Below are positions 28,526-39,355 of a stretch of 64,000 nucleotides of DNA, piece by piece. Every line of letters starts with the position of its first letter. Position 1 is the stretch's first letter. Source of the DNA: Clostridium vitabionis (GTDB lineage Bacteria > Bacillota > Clostridia > Lachnospirales > Lachnospiraceae); contig NZ_JADKQA010000001.1 in the NCBI RefSeq assembly GCF_015351765.1, positions 186,001 through 250,000 on the forward strand. The letters run 5' to 3'. The position numbers were made by a program, and so were the translations under genes. The notes beneath the pieces were generated by a model. The model was not told the origin of the DNA. It saw nothing but the letters and a program-made list of their open reading frames with translations, and made no database searches.

Positions 28526-29682
28526 GCAGAATCGAAGAAATTATCAGTGAGTTCCAGGATGTTGTCTCCAACCCTGGCAAACAGATGAAGGCATATAAGG
28601 ATCAGGGCAAAAAGCTGATCGGTATTGTTCCCTATTATGCGCCGGAGGAGCTGGTGTACGCTCTGGACATGGTTCCGGTCGGGCTCTGGGGCAGCAATGA
28701 CAAGACCGTTACCCTGGCCAAGGAGTATTTCCTCACATTCTACTGCTCCATGGTTCAGCTGGATATGGAAATGGGCCTGGACGGCACGCTGGATATCCTT
28801 GACGGTATGATCACGCCGACCTGCTGCGATACCCTCCGCCCGGCATCCCAGAACTTTCGTGTCGCCCTCGATGAGAAGCTACACAAGTTCCCGGTGATTT
28901 TCCTGGCGCATCCGCAGAACCGTGTTCCGGAGTACGGCATCAAGTACTGCATGGACCAGTATAACAACGTGCGCGAGGCGCTGGAGAAGATTGCGGGCAA
29001 GCCGCTCGACAAGGAAGCCCTGAAGAACGCCGTCCGCGTATACAACAAGAGCCGCCAGGCACGCCGCGCTTTCAACGAGCTGGCCAAGGATCATCTGGAC
29101 ATCTGCACGCCTACCGTGAGATGTGCTGTCCTCAAGGCCGCGTATTACCTGAAGAAGGACGAGTATACCGCAAAGCTCGAGGAGCTGAACGCCGAGCTGG
29201 CGAAGACGCCGAAGTGCGACTGGAAGGGAACCAAGGTCATTGTCAGCGGCATTATCTGCGACAATCCGGACCTGCTCAAGGTATTTGAGGACTACAACAT
29301 CGCCATTGTCGCCGATGATGTGGCACAGTGGACACGTTCCTTCCGCACGGACGCGCCGGAGACCGACGATCCGATGCGAGACCTGGCTGTCCAGTTCTCC
29401 CACCAGGACTATGACACGATCCTCTTCGACGAGAAGTCCAATGAGAACCGCCGCGGCGAGCATGTCGCGAAGCTGGCGCTTGATAACGGTGCCCAGGGCG
29501 CGGTTGTCTTCATCACCCAGTTCTGCGATCCTGAGGAGATGGAGTATCCGTATCTGAAGAAGGCGCTGGATCAGGCCAATGTTCCGCACGTGAAGCTCGG
29601 CCTGGATATGCAGATGAGAGACTTCGGACAGGTAAGAACCTCTCTCCAGGCATTTGCCGATGTCCTTGAGATGAGAAAGTAA
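28522..29682 (+). CDS. hgdB: 2-hydroxyglutaryl-CoA dehydratase beta subunit
   Basis: KKLIGIVPYYAPEELVYALDMVPVGLWGSND...TPTCCDTLR; overlaps hgdA stop. Confidence 0.9.
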   Translation: MSRIEEIISEFQDVVSNPGKQMKAYKDQGKKLIGIVPYYAPEELVYALDMVPVGLWGSNDKTVTLAKEYFLTFYCSMVQLDMEMGLDGTLDILDGMITPTCCDTLRPASQNFRVALDEKLHKFPVIFLAHPQNRVPEYGIKYCMDQYNNVREALEKIAGKPLDKEALKNAVRVYNKSRQARRAFNELAKDHLDICTPTVRCAVLKAAYYLKKDEYTAKLEELNAELAKTPKCDWKGTKVIVSGIICDNPDLLKVFEDYNIAIVADDVAQWTRSFRTDAPETDDPMRDLAVQFSHQDYDTILFDEKSNENRRGEHVAKLALDNGAQGAVVFITQFCDPEEMEYPYLKKALDQANVPHVKLGLDMQMRDFGQVRTSLQAFADVLEMRK

Positions 29683-29706
29683 TTATTCCGATAAAGAATT
29701 TCAGAG

Positions 29707-29740
29707 GGGCCGCCGGCGGTTTTCCGCCGGCGGCCCTTTC
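29707..29740 (+). terminator. Terminator after hgdB
   Basis: GGGCCGCCGGCGG-TTTT-CCGCCGGCGGCCC-TTTC. Confidence 0.8.
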
Positions 29741-29781
29741 AGGATATAAAAACATTTTGCGGCCAGACACCGCAGATCATG

Positions 29782-29828
29782 AGAAGCCCTCATCCCGCGA
29801 AGATCCGCCTCGCGGGGTGAGGGCTTCT
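29782..29828 (-). terminator. Hairpin downstream of the IclR gene
   Basis: AGAAGCCCTCATCCCGCG ... CGCGGGGTGAGGGCTTCT. Confidence 0.65.
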
Positions 29829-29843
29829 GAAATATTGTTCCCG

Positions 29844-30596
29844 TTATGCCGGCGCATAGCCGGCGCTGTAGGAGAGGTCTCGGGCAGCCTTCTGGATTGC
29901 CCGGCTGAGCCTGTCTTTCCGGGCGTCATCCACACGGCTGATCGGGGCGATAATCCCCAGAGAAGCGGAGATTTTTCCCTCCGCGTCGAAGACCGGGGCG
30001 CCGATTCCGACGCTGTCATGGACATAGTCCCCGTAGGAGATGGCGTAGCCGTCCCTGCGGATTTCCGCCAGCTCCTTCTCGAGCGCGCGGCTGCTGATCT
30101 GGGGAAATGCCTCCGGACGGCTCACGATCTCATCGAGATAATAGCGGATATAGGATGCCGGCTGATAGGCGAGGAGAACCTTGCGGATCGCTCCGCAGTG
30201 CAGATCCATCTCGTAGCCGAATTCCTCGACGACCTTCAGGTGGTTCGGCCCGTTCTGCTTGAGGAGGACCAGGCCGATGTTGCCGTTTTTGACCACCAGA
30301 TAGCTGTCCTCGCGCGTCTCCTGGGTGAGCGAGCGGAGAACCGGCACGGCAGCCCGCTGGATGTCGAAATTCCCGATGGCGGCGCGGCCGAGGGAGATCA
30401 GGGCAGGCCCGAGCTCGTAGGTATGGGATTCATCATTCCGCGTGACGTAGTGCATCTCGCAGAAGGTCTGCAGGATGCGGTGAACGGTGCTGGGTGGCAG
30501 CTCGGTCCGGTCGGAGAGCTCTGCGATGGTGTACCCGTGATCGTTCTTTTTCATCAGGTCGAGGATTTCAAGCGCGCGGAGCAGACTCTTGATCAT
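29844..30596 (-). CDS. IclR-family transcriptional regulator
   Basis: MIKSLLRALEILDLMKKNDHGYTIAELSDRTELPPSTVHRILQTF wHTH plus IclR effector domain. Confidence 0.9.
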   Translation of the reverse strand: MIKSLLRALEILDLMKKNDHGYTIAELSDRTELPPSTVHRILQTFCEMHYVTRNDESHTYELGPALISLGRAAIGNFDIQRAAVPVLRSLTQETREDSYLVVKNGNIGLVLLKQNGPNHLKVVEEFGYEMDLHCGAIRKVLLAYQPASYIRYYLDEIVSRPEAFPQISSRALEKELAEIRRDGYAISYGDYVHDSVGIGAPVFDAEGKISASLGIIAPISRVDDARKDRLSRAIQKAARDLSYSAGYAPA

Positions 30597-30966
30597 GAGC
30601 GGTTTCCTCTTCCGGATTCTCAGCTTCCGCAGCAGCCTCAGCGGAATCGCCAGCCGCGGCGTCCTTTACCACTTCGTCAGCTGCGCTCTCCGCGGATTTT
30701 TCGTCAGAAGCAGCTTCCTCAGCCTTCGGAGCGGCTTCCTCCTTTTTTGGGTTCAGCGAGACATAATTGCGCTTCGCCTGCGGGGCTTCAGCATCCCCGG
30801 CCTTGTCTTCATCATCGTCGAAATCGTCGAAGTCATCCTCAAATTCATGGAAATCCTCATCCAGATCCTTGTGGAAAGACTTATACTGGAGCACATAGGA
30901 AACTCCCGCGGCAACTGCCCCGGCGACAGCAGCCAGGACGACTAACCTTCCCAAATGTTTTGCCAT
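30568..30966 (-). CDS. Small acidic single-TM protein (YtxH-like)
   Basis: MAKHLGRLVVLAAVAGAVAAGVSYVLQYKSFHKDLDEDFHEFEDDFDDFDDDED...; ATG 30966 (minus) after AAGGAG; 3' end overlaps IclR start. Confidence 0.65.
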   Translation of the reverse strand: MAKHLGRLVVLAAVAGAVAAGVSYVLQYKSFHKDLDEDFHEFEDDFDDFDDDEDKAGDAEAPQAKRNYVSLNPKKEEAAPKAEEAASDEKSAESAADEVVKDAAAGDSAEAAAEAENPEEETAHDQESAPRA

Positions 30967-31104
30967 AAAAAACTCCTTCCCATTCCATATTCCGCCTCGG
31001 CGGACGGATTTTCCAGAAATCATCGGTTTGCCATCCCCTGACAAAACCGATATTATGATGATTGTAATACGAAGCCCTCTAAAATTCAAGGAGGAGGAAA
31101 TCCT

Positions 31105-32079
31105 GTGAAGACGAAGAATCTGTTGTTTCTTGCGGCCCCGATGGAGGGCGTGTGCGGGTTCCCCTGGAGAAATGCGCACGCTTCCTGCTTTCCCGGAACC
31201 GATTTCTACTATTCCCCGTTTCTGACCGCGACCGCGTCGAGAGCCTTCCGGAAACGGGAGATCCGCGATGTCCTGCCGGAAAATAACGGGAGGCTCCACC
31301 TGGTCCCGCAGATTATGGCATCCGACCCGGGAGATTTTATCTGGGCGGCGCGGGAGATGAGCGCCCTGGGGTATCCCGAGGTCAACCTGAACCTGGGCTG
31401 TCCTTCCGGCACGGTGGTGAGGAAGGGGAGGGGCGCCGGCTTCCTGCGGGATCCGGAAGCGCTGGACGATTTCTTTGCGGAAGTCTTTTCCGCGGCCGGC
31501 CATGGGGAGATGTCGGAGATCCGCATTTCCGTGAAAACCAGGATCGGGGTCGCGGATCCGTCGGAGGGGCTGCGCCTTATCGCGGTGTTCAACCGGTATC
31601 CGATTTCCCTGCTCACCATCCATCCAAGGACGCTGCGGGACGGGTACAAGGGGCCGGTGCACAGGGACATTTTCCGGGAAATGCTCCGGCAAAGCCGGAA
31701 CCCGGTCTGCTATAACGGGGACCTCAGGGCGCCGGAGGATGTCGGGAGCCTGCTCGCGGCGTTCCCCGCAGAGGAATATCCGCAGCTTACCGCGGTGATG
31801 GCGGGGCGGGGGCTCGTTTCCCGGCCGTCCCTTTTCTCCGAGTGCCGCGGCGGGGCGCGGGCGGGCAGGGAGAAACTTCGGGAATTTCACCGGGAGGTGC
31901 TCGGGAACTATCGGGCAGTCATTCCGGAGGAGGATAATGTCCTGTTCAAGATGAAGGAGCTGTGGGGGATGTTCGGGGAAGAATTTCCCAATGGAAAAAA
32001 GGCGCTCAAGCGGATCCGGAAAGCCCGGAGAATGGACGAATATCTCGCCGCGGTGAACGAGCTGTTCAGCGGGGAGTGA
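31105..32079 (+). CDS. tRNA-dihydrouridine synthase family protein
   Basis: LAAPMEGVCGFPWRNA, LVPQIMASD, VNLNLGCPSGTVVRKGRGAGFLRDP, KTRIG, YNGDL. Confidence 0.88.
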   Translation: MKTKNLLFLAAPMEGVCGFPWRNAHASCFPGTDFYYSPFLTATASRAFRKREIRDVLPENNGRLHLVPQIMASDPGDFIWAAREMSALGYPEVNLNLGCPSGTVVRKGRGAGFLRDPEALDDFFAEVFSAAGHGEMSEIRISVKTRIGVADPSEGLRLIAVFNRYPISLLTIHPRTLRDGYKGPVHRDIFREMLRQSRNPVCYNGDLRAPEDVGSLLAAFPAEEYPQLTAVMAGRGLVSRPSLFSECRGGARAGREKLREFHREVLGNYRAVIPEEDNVLFKMKELWGMFGEEFPNGKKALKRIRKARRMDEYLAAVNELFSGE

Positions 32080-32188
32080 TTGTGGGAGGCACGCAGCTGT
32101 CCGGAACCACGCATCCCGCGAAGTTTTGCTTCGCAGGGTGCAGGGTTCCGAGGGTCTGCGGCAGCCGGTTACAGGATGAAATAAATAA

Positions 32189-32230
32189 TTAGCACTCAAA
32201 TATTGACATGGCTAACAGCGCGTGTTATAA
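32189..32230 (+). promoter_or_regulatory. groESL promoter with degenerate CIRCE-like operator
   Basis: TTAGCACTC-N9-CATGGCTAA (left arm perfect, right arm 6/9 to GAGTGCTAA) overlapping TTGACA(32203)-17 nt-TATAAC(32226). Confidence 0.7.
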
Positions 32231-32311
32231 CTTTTCATGTAGCCAAAAGGACGTGAGGTCCATCAAGTGGAAAATTCAGAAGTATAACGATAAAAACAGG
32301 AGGAAATCAAG

Positions 32312-32596
32312 ATGAAGTTAGAGCCGTTATTCGACAGAGTCGTATTAAAACCGATTGTTGCCGAGGAGACAACCAAGGCAGGAATCATCCTTCCGGGCGA
32401 AGCAAAGGAAAAGCCGCAGCAGGCCGAGGTTGTTGCTGTGGGACCGGGCGGAGTTGTTGACGGCAAGGAGATCAAGATGCAGGTCAAGGCCGGCGAGACC
32501 GTGATCTACTCCAAGTATTCCGGCACAGACGTAGAGATCGATGATGAGAAGTATGTCATCGTAAAGCAGAACGACATTCTCGCGATTGTAAAATAA
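32312..32596 (+). CDS. groES: Co-chaperonin GroES
   Basis: MKLEPLFDRVVLKPIVAEETTKAGIILPGEAKEKPQQAEVVAVGPG. Confidence 0.96.
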   Translation: MKLEPLFDRVVLKPIVAEETTKAGIILPGEAKEKPQQAEVVAVGPGGVVDGKEIKMQVKAGETVIYSKYSGTDVEIDDEKYVIVKQNDILAIVK

Positions 32597-32624
32597 TCGA
32601 TAACAGCATATTTTTCGGAGGTAG

Positions 32625-34247
<1,623 letters not shown>

Positions 34248-34285
34248 TCCGGACAGGAAGAAGACAATAAGCTCCTGAAATTATC

Positions 34286-34334
34286 CTGGGGATGTGGGAA
34301 GACAGAAATGCCTTTCCGCATCCCCAGTTTTGTT
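34286..34334 (+). terminator. Terminator after groEL
   Basis: CTGGGGATGtGGAA ... TTCCGCATCCCCAG followed by TTTTGTT. Confidence 0.75.
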
Positions 34335-34340
34335 CTTGTA

Positions 34341-34494
34341 ACTGTTCAGCCCCCGCATCTCGCGAAGCTTTGCTTCGCTCGATGTCGGGGTGGCCGAGCG
34401 CCTGCGGCGCTTGGCTGCATGCTGGGGGATATCCCGCAAATCCGTCCGCAAGCGGCCAGTTTGCGGGATATCCCCCAGCATGCACTGAACAGTA
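34341..34494. repeat. Solo copy of TGTTCAGC/GCTGAACA-type hairpin element
   Basis: ACTGTTCAG (34341) ... CTGAACAGT (34485); internal perfect 24-bp inverted repeat 34417-34440 / 34460-34483; shares GCGCCTGCGGCGC core with the 16.6-17.2 kb array. Confidence 0.9.
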
Positions 34495-34617
34495 ACATGT
34501 TCTGAACAGGCACTTGTTTTCTTCTTTTAATAATGCTATGATTTTTAGCAAATATCAGCCCAGCCGGCGCTGCTTTCCGGGACGAAAGCAGGCAAGGGAT
34601 TTACTCAAGGAGGAAAA

Positions 34618-36132
34618 ATGGCTACTTATATCAATGAACCGTCTCATACCTTTAACGAATATCTCTTGATTCCGGGGTACTCATCCAGCGAGTGCACACC
34701 GGTCAATGTGTCTCTGAAGACTCCTCTGACGAAGTACAATAAGGGCGCCGGCGAGAAGCCCGCGATCGAGATGTCCATCCCCATGGTATCCGCGATCATG
34801 CAGGCTGTTTCCGGCGACCGCCTTGCCATTGCCCTGGCAAAGGCCGGCGGCGTATCCTTCATCTATGGGTCTCAGTCCATCGAGAGTGAGGCGGCGATGG
34901 TAGCCCGGGTAAAGAATTACAAGTCCGGCTTTGTGCCCAGCGATTCCAATGTCCGCCCGGATGACACGCTGGCGGATATCCTGGCGCTCAAGAAGAAGAC
35001 CGGCCACTCTACCGTGGCGGTCACCGAGGATGGAACGACGAACGGCAAGCTGGTCGGCATTGTGACCAGCCGTGATTACCGCGTGAGCCGGATGTCCACG
35101 GAGACCAAGGTGCGGGAATTTATGACCCCGATCGAGAAGGTGATCTTTGCCCGCGAGGGAGTGACCCTGAGCGAGGCCAACGACATCATCTGGGACAAGA
35201 AGCTGAATGCCCTTCCGGTCGTGGATAAGGACGGAAGGCTCACCTCCTTCGTGTTCCGCAAGGACTATGCGGAGCATAAGGAAAACCCGCTTGAGCTTCT
35301 TGACGGCCAGAAGCGCTATATCTGCGGTGCGGGCATCAACACCCGAGATTATAAGGAAAGAGTTCCTGCTCTGCTTGCAGCGGGCGCGGATGTCCTCTGC
35401 ATTGATTCCTCCGAGGGATTTTCCGACTGGCAGAAGTTTACCCTCAAATGGATCCGCGATACCTACGGTGACAAGGTGAAGGTCGGTGCCGGAAATGTTG
35501 TTGACCGCGAGGGATTTAATTTCCTTGCCGAGTGCGGCGCGGACTTTGTCAAGGTCGGCATTGGCGGCGGTTCGATCTGCATCACCCGTGAGACCAAGGG
35601 GATAGGTCGCGGCCAGGCGACCGCGCTGATCGAGGTCTGTGAGGCGAGAGACGAGTGGTATAAGAGAACCGGCGTTTATATTCCTGTCTGCTCGGACGGC
35701 GGCATCGTTTATGACCACCATATCACGCTGGCCCTGGCGATGGGCGCGGATTTCGTCATGCTGGGTCGCTACTTTGCCCGCTTTGACGAATCCCCGACAG
35801 ACCGCCTTCTTGTCGGAGGCTCCTTCGTCAAGGAGTATTGGGGTGAGGGTTCAAACCGCGCGAGAAACTGGCAGAGGTATGATCTCGGCGGAGACCGGAA
35901 GCTCAGCTTTGAGGAGGGTGTGGATTCCTACGTTCCCTACGCCGGCCCCTTGGCGGAAAATGTGGAGAAGACCTGCATGAAGATCAAGTCCACGATGTGC
36001 AACTGTGGTGCGCTGTCGATCCCGGAGCTCCAGCAGAAAGCGAAGATCACGCTGGTGTCCGCTACCTCCATTGTCGAGGGTGGCGCCCACGATGTCATCC
36101 GCAAGGAGAAAACTTCGACGGAGAATCACTGA
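34618..36132 (+). CDS. guaB: IMP dehydrogenase
   Basis: CBS pair, [54 protein letters not shown]. Confidence 0.94.
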   Translation: MATYINEPSHTFNEYLLIPGYSSSECTPVNVSLKTPLTKYNKGAGEKPAIEMSIPMVSAIMQAVSGDRLAIALAKAGGVSFIYGSQSIESEAAMVARVKNYKSGFVPSDSNVRPDDTLADILALKKKTGHSTVAVTEDGTTNGKLVGIVTSRDYRVSRMSTETKVREFMTPIEKVIFAREGVTLSEANDIIWDKKLNALPVVDKDGRLTSFVFRKDYAEHKENPLELLDGQKRYICGAGINTRDYKERVPALLAAGADVLCIDSSEGFSDWQKFTLKWIRDTYGDKVKVGAGNVVDREGFNFLAECGADFVKVGIGGGSICITRETKGIGRGQATALIEVCEARDEWYKRTGVYIPVCSDGGIVYDHHITLALAMGADFVMLGRYFARFDESPTDRLLVGGSFVKEYWGEGSNRARNWQRYDLGGDRKLSFEEGVDSYVPYAGPLAENVEKTCMKIKSTMCNCGALSIPELQQKAKITLVSATSIVEGGAHDVIRKEKTSTENH

Positions 36133-36173
36133 TCAACAGAAAAGGATAGGCTGCAGAGGGATTGTCTGTATAC

Positions 36174-36226
36174 AAAAAGAGCACTGGCTGATTTACAGAA
36201 CGTAAGTCAGCCAGTGCTCTTTTTAT
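36174..36226 (+). terminator. Terminator after guaB
   Basis: AAAAAGAGCACTGGCTGA ... TCAGCCAGTGCTCTTTTT. Confidence 0.85.
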
Positions 36227-36417
36227 TATGCAGAGCACTTAACAATAACCAGCCACTTAACGAGGACAAGCGAAAGCGCAGTCCGAGTTTAGTGGAGTGG
36301 CTATCCGCGGAGCGGGGCGCGAGCCCGGCGGGCGAAGCGCGAGTTTAGTGCGAGCTATGCGAATTTGCTTAGTGAGAACAAGCGTAAGCGCAGTTCGAAC
36401 TTAGCAAATTTGCTTGT
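36225..36417. repeat. Compound copy of modular dispersed repeat (at least two core units)
   Basis: Cores GAGGACAAGCGAAAGCGCAGTCCGAGTTTAG and GAGAACAAGCGTAAGCGCAGTTCGAACTTAG, each flanked by its own inverted repeats (AGCCACT/AGTGGCT; AATTTGCT/AGCAAATT). Confidence 0.8.
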
Positions 36418-37894
36418 TTTGCCTTTTCAGCTTCTTGATTTGTTCATCAAAGAACTGACGGACATCGTTCTCATCCATGGCAAATTCATCGGTAATGAAA
36501 GAAAAGTACGCATTGAAGAGAGAAACGATATTGGGCTCAGTGATCTGTCCTGCCAGATAGATGCCGGTTTCTGTCGAGACCTGCAGGATGATGGATTGCC
36601 AGGATTTGACAACCCAGGAATGGCTGTCATATTTCAGCCGCGGCATATCGACAAGGACAAAGGCATGTTCTTCATACACTTGATACCATTTGCGCAATAT
36701 CTGAATTCTTTCCCCGATATTCAGCGGATACATTACGGAGGGATTTAACTCATTGATATAGCCGGTGCTGGTAAAATATTCAATTCCCTGACGAGTGGAA
36801 ATAATAGGAAAAGCAGTGTCAGGGTTCAACAACAGATTCCGCTGGGCGGGAAGATATTGGTTCAGTGCGTGAATAAACTGCGTTTTCTGGGGTTCAGGCA
36901 AATTCAGATGTTTTTGAATCAGAGTGCAGTCATCCTGTCCAAGGACAAGAACAGAGCAGATTCCGGGATTAAAGAGGCCGGTGATTTGCCTGACAAGAAA
37001 ATGATCCGTTTGTAGATCTGATAAAAATGGATTTTTCTGGTAAGCAGCAAGAAGCAGTTCAGGGGAGAGATAATCCGCAAATTTGCTGGAAGCCGATTCC
37101 AGCTTCCGGAAGCTGTCCTCATAAACACTTCGCTTTGCATTGTCGTGAAAGAGAAAACCGGCGGTTCCGTCCGGACGGAAGACACAGGCACCGCTTCCGG
37201 TAATCACCATCTCACTGAGAAGCGGGTGGATACTTTGCAGCGTGTTAATGTCTGCGTAGATGCATCTTAGATGATAATTCGGATACTGGATCAGCAGCGG
37301 GAAAATGGAGCGAAAGCATTCCAGGTTATAAACGCGGTACTCTTTGCTGAGGTGGCTGGATTCATCCAGTACAATGAGATGGTCCAACACGATATTCGGC
37401 CAGAGACTCAGCAGCTGACGGAAGAGGGAGGGATAAAAGGTTAAAGATCCTGCAGTAAAACAGGAAATCCGTTTTTCCCCGTTGCTGGCGGCCTCCCGGA
37501 ACAGTGCAATGATCGCACTGGAAATTTCCGTGGTGCCGGAAAGAATACGCTCAGCGCTGTTCAAGGAATCATCGGGAGACATGGACAGCTGCGGATCAGC
37601 AGGCTGGGGAGAGCGGAGCTCACCCAGCAGGTCCGTGATCTGCTGGAATCCGTAATATCTGGATTCCCCGAGAAGAGAACAATAGTAAGCCTCCTGCAGA
37701 TCATGGCGTTTTTTTGCGGAAAGCCTGAGAAAGTGGGCAATGCTGTTGACCATTTGCATACTGGAAGGCCTGCGGGTTCCCTTCACGATTTTGTACAGCG
37801 TTGAATGATCAATCCTGGTGTAATGAGCAATCTCATTGATGGTCACATGATTTTGGTCTATATAGCTTTTGAGCAATTCGGCAAATGATATCAT
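36401..37894 (-). CDS. Large XRE-type helix-turn-helix regulator with uncharacterised C-terminal region
   Basis: HTH LLKSYIDQNHVTINEIAHYTRIDHSTLYKIVKGTRRPSS; divergent from Tad locus; C-terminus overlaps modular repeat. Confidence 0.75.
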   Translation of the reverse strand: MISFAELLKSYIDQNHVTINEIAHYTRIDHSTLYKIVKGTRRPSSMQMVNSIAHFLRLSAKKRHDLQEAYYCSLLGESRYYGFQQITDLLGELRSPQPADPQLSMSPDDSLNSAERILSGTTEISSAIIALFREAASNGEKRISCFTAGSLTFYPSLFRQLLSLWPNIVLDHLIVLDESSHLSKEYRVYNLECFRSIFPLLIQYPNYHLRCIYADINTLQSIHPLLSEMVITGSGACVFRPDGTAGFLFHDNAKRSVYEDSFRKLESASSKFADYLSPELLLAAYQKNPFLSDLQTDHFLVRQITGLFNPGICSVLVLGQDDCTLIQKHLNLPEPQKTQFIHALNQYLPAQRNLLLNPDTAFPIISTRQGIEYFTSTGYINELNPSVMYPLNIGERIQILRKWYQVYEEHAFVLVDMPRLKYDSHSWVVKSWQSIILQVSTETGIYLAGQITEPNIVSLFNAYFSFITDEFAMDENDVRQFFDEQIKKLKRQNKQIC

Positions 37895-38008
37895 CGGTCA
37901 GTACCTGTCGGTTTATCAACATCAGCCAGCGAAAGATAAGCAAAATGTCATCTGTTCAGCATATTTCGAAAATAATTATAGACGATCAGGACCAGAACAA
38001 ACTATAAG

Positions 38009-38107
38009 TGGCAGGAAATTGGACAATAATTCCCATGCGAAAAGTGCGGGAAGGATCGGAAACACATGGGTTGTATTCCAATAAAATTGCTGTCCAATAT
38101 CCTGCCA
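38009..38107. repeat. Imperfect 23-bp inverted repeat with nested CCCATG/CATGGG
   Basis: TGGCAGGAAATTGGACAATAATT (38009-38031) vs reverse complement of 38085-38107 TGGCAGGATATTGGACAGCAATT, 20/23 identical. Confidence 0.85.
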
Positions 38108-38215
38108 CATGTGGAGAATGGCATCAAAATAATTATAATAAATTTTGAATAATTGACAGATGTCGTCTGGCATTGCCGCGGTATTGATGTGATTTAGGAC
38201 GAATGGTGAGGAGAC

Positions 38216-39325
38216 ATGAGACTTTCCCTGATTATTGCGGAACAGGATCTGAATGTCCTGGAGCATCTGCAAAGTTATTTTGATAAAAATCATCGCGATG
38301 ATATTGAATTGGTTACGATGACAAGGGCAGAGATTCTGAAAAAATACCTCGAAAATCATGGCACCGATGTTCTGCTTATGGATGACCAGTTTGGACTCAA
38401 GGCATCTGAATTGGCAGATGCCTGCAGCCGGATCGCGTACCTTACCGCAGATCAGAATGCAAGCCATGAAGATGCCCCGTCATTTTTTAAATTCAAAAGG
38501 ACAGATCTCCTTTACAAGGATGTTGTCAGCCTTTATGCGGACGCAGCACCATCGAAGCGAAGCAATGCAGAAAATGCGAAAGTGCAGGCTTCGGGAATCA
38601 GAAGTGGTGATCGAATCCTGGTCACCTCGTTTTCCGGAGGTACCGGGTCAACAACGATCGCAGCGGCGATGGCCAGGAGCTTTGCTGCAAAAGGCGAATC
38701 GACGATATATCTGAATTTTGAGAAGGCTGGAGCAAGCGAGGTTTTGTTTGACGGTGATGGGGAGTTTACTTTTGATGAGATTCTCTATACCCTCAAGGAA
38801 CATGGAAATCTTCCTCTCAAGATTTCCAGCTGTGTTCGCACGGATCGCTCCGGTGTAGATTTTTTTGCCGCGTCCACCGAGGCAATGTACATGCTGGAGT
38901 TCACAGAGGAAAATCGGAAGGAATTGTTGGAAACCCTGGGGACATCGATGAAGTACAGCAGAATTGTTGTAACGGAAGATTTTTCGCTTTCTGCCGAAAC
39001 TGTCCGCAAGATGGCACAGATGGATCATATCATTGTTGTGACCGATGGCACAATGACAGCAAACAGCAAATTTGTCCGTGTGATGGCCGCACTCCCGCAC
39101 CTTGAGGAGCAGGAAAAGGTGACCATTCGTGATCGGATGCGTCTCATCTATAACCGTTTTCATCCAGCCGCAGAGGGATATATGAAGGAAATTACGCGCC
39201 CCGGCATACCTGTCATGGGGAATATTCCACCGATCAAACACGCGACAACCAGACAGATCGTTGAGTATATCGCCCAGAATCAGCAGGACGTCCTTCTCCG
39301 GTATTTGGAAGGCGGCTTCGTTTGA
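38216..39325 (+). CDS. CpaE/TadZ-like protein (receiver-like domain + ParA/MinD-type ATPase)
   Basis: Receiver-like N-terminus; RILVTSFSGGTGSTTIAAAMARSFAAKG deviant Walker A; first gene of Tad locus. Confidence 0.8.
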   Translation: MRLSLIIAEQDLNVLEHLQSYFDKNHRDDIELVTMTRAEILKKYLENHGTDVLLMDDQFGLKASELADACSRIAYLTADQNASHEDAPSFFKFKRTDLLYKDVVSLYADAAPSKRSNAENAKVQASGIRSGDRILVTSFSGGTGSTTIAAAMARSFAAKGESTIYLNFEKAGASEVLFDGDGEFTFDEILYTLKEHGNLPLKISSCVRTDRSGVDFFAASTEAMYMLEFTEENRKELLETLGTSMKYSRIVVTEDFSLSAETVRKMAQMDHIIVVTDGTMTANSKFVRVMAALPHLEEQEKVTIRDRMRLIYNRFHPAAEGYMKEITRPGIPVMGNIPPIKHATTRQIVEYIAQNQQDVLLRYLEGGFV

Positions 39326-39355
39326 TAAAAAACCGGAAGGCGGAGGAGAGAAAAA

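Noticed and set aside
30568-32199. 543-aa minus-strand ORF fused upstream of the acidic YtxH-like protein
   Set aside because: Upstream part is antisense to dus; a proper ATG with RBS gives a 133-aa protein (30568-30966).
38153-38190. Sigma-A promoter for tadZ from TTGACA at 38153
   Set aside because: No acceptable -10 at 16-18 nt spacing; TTGACA alone is insufficient.
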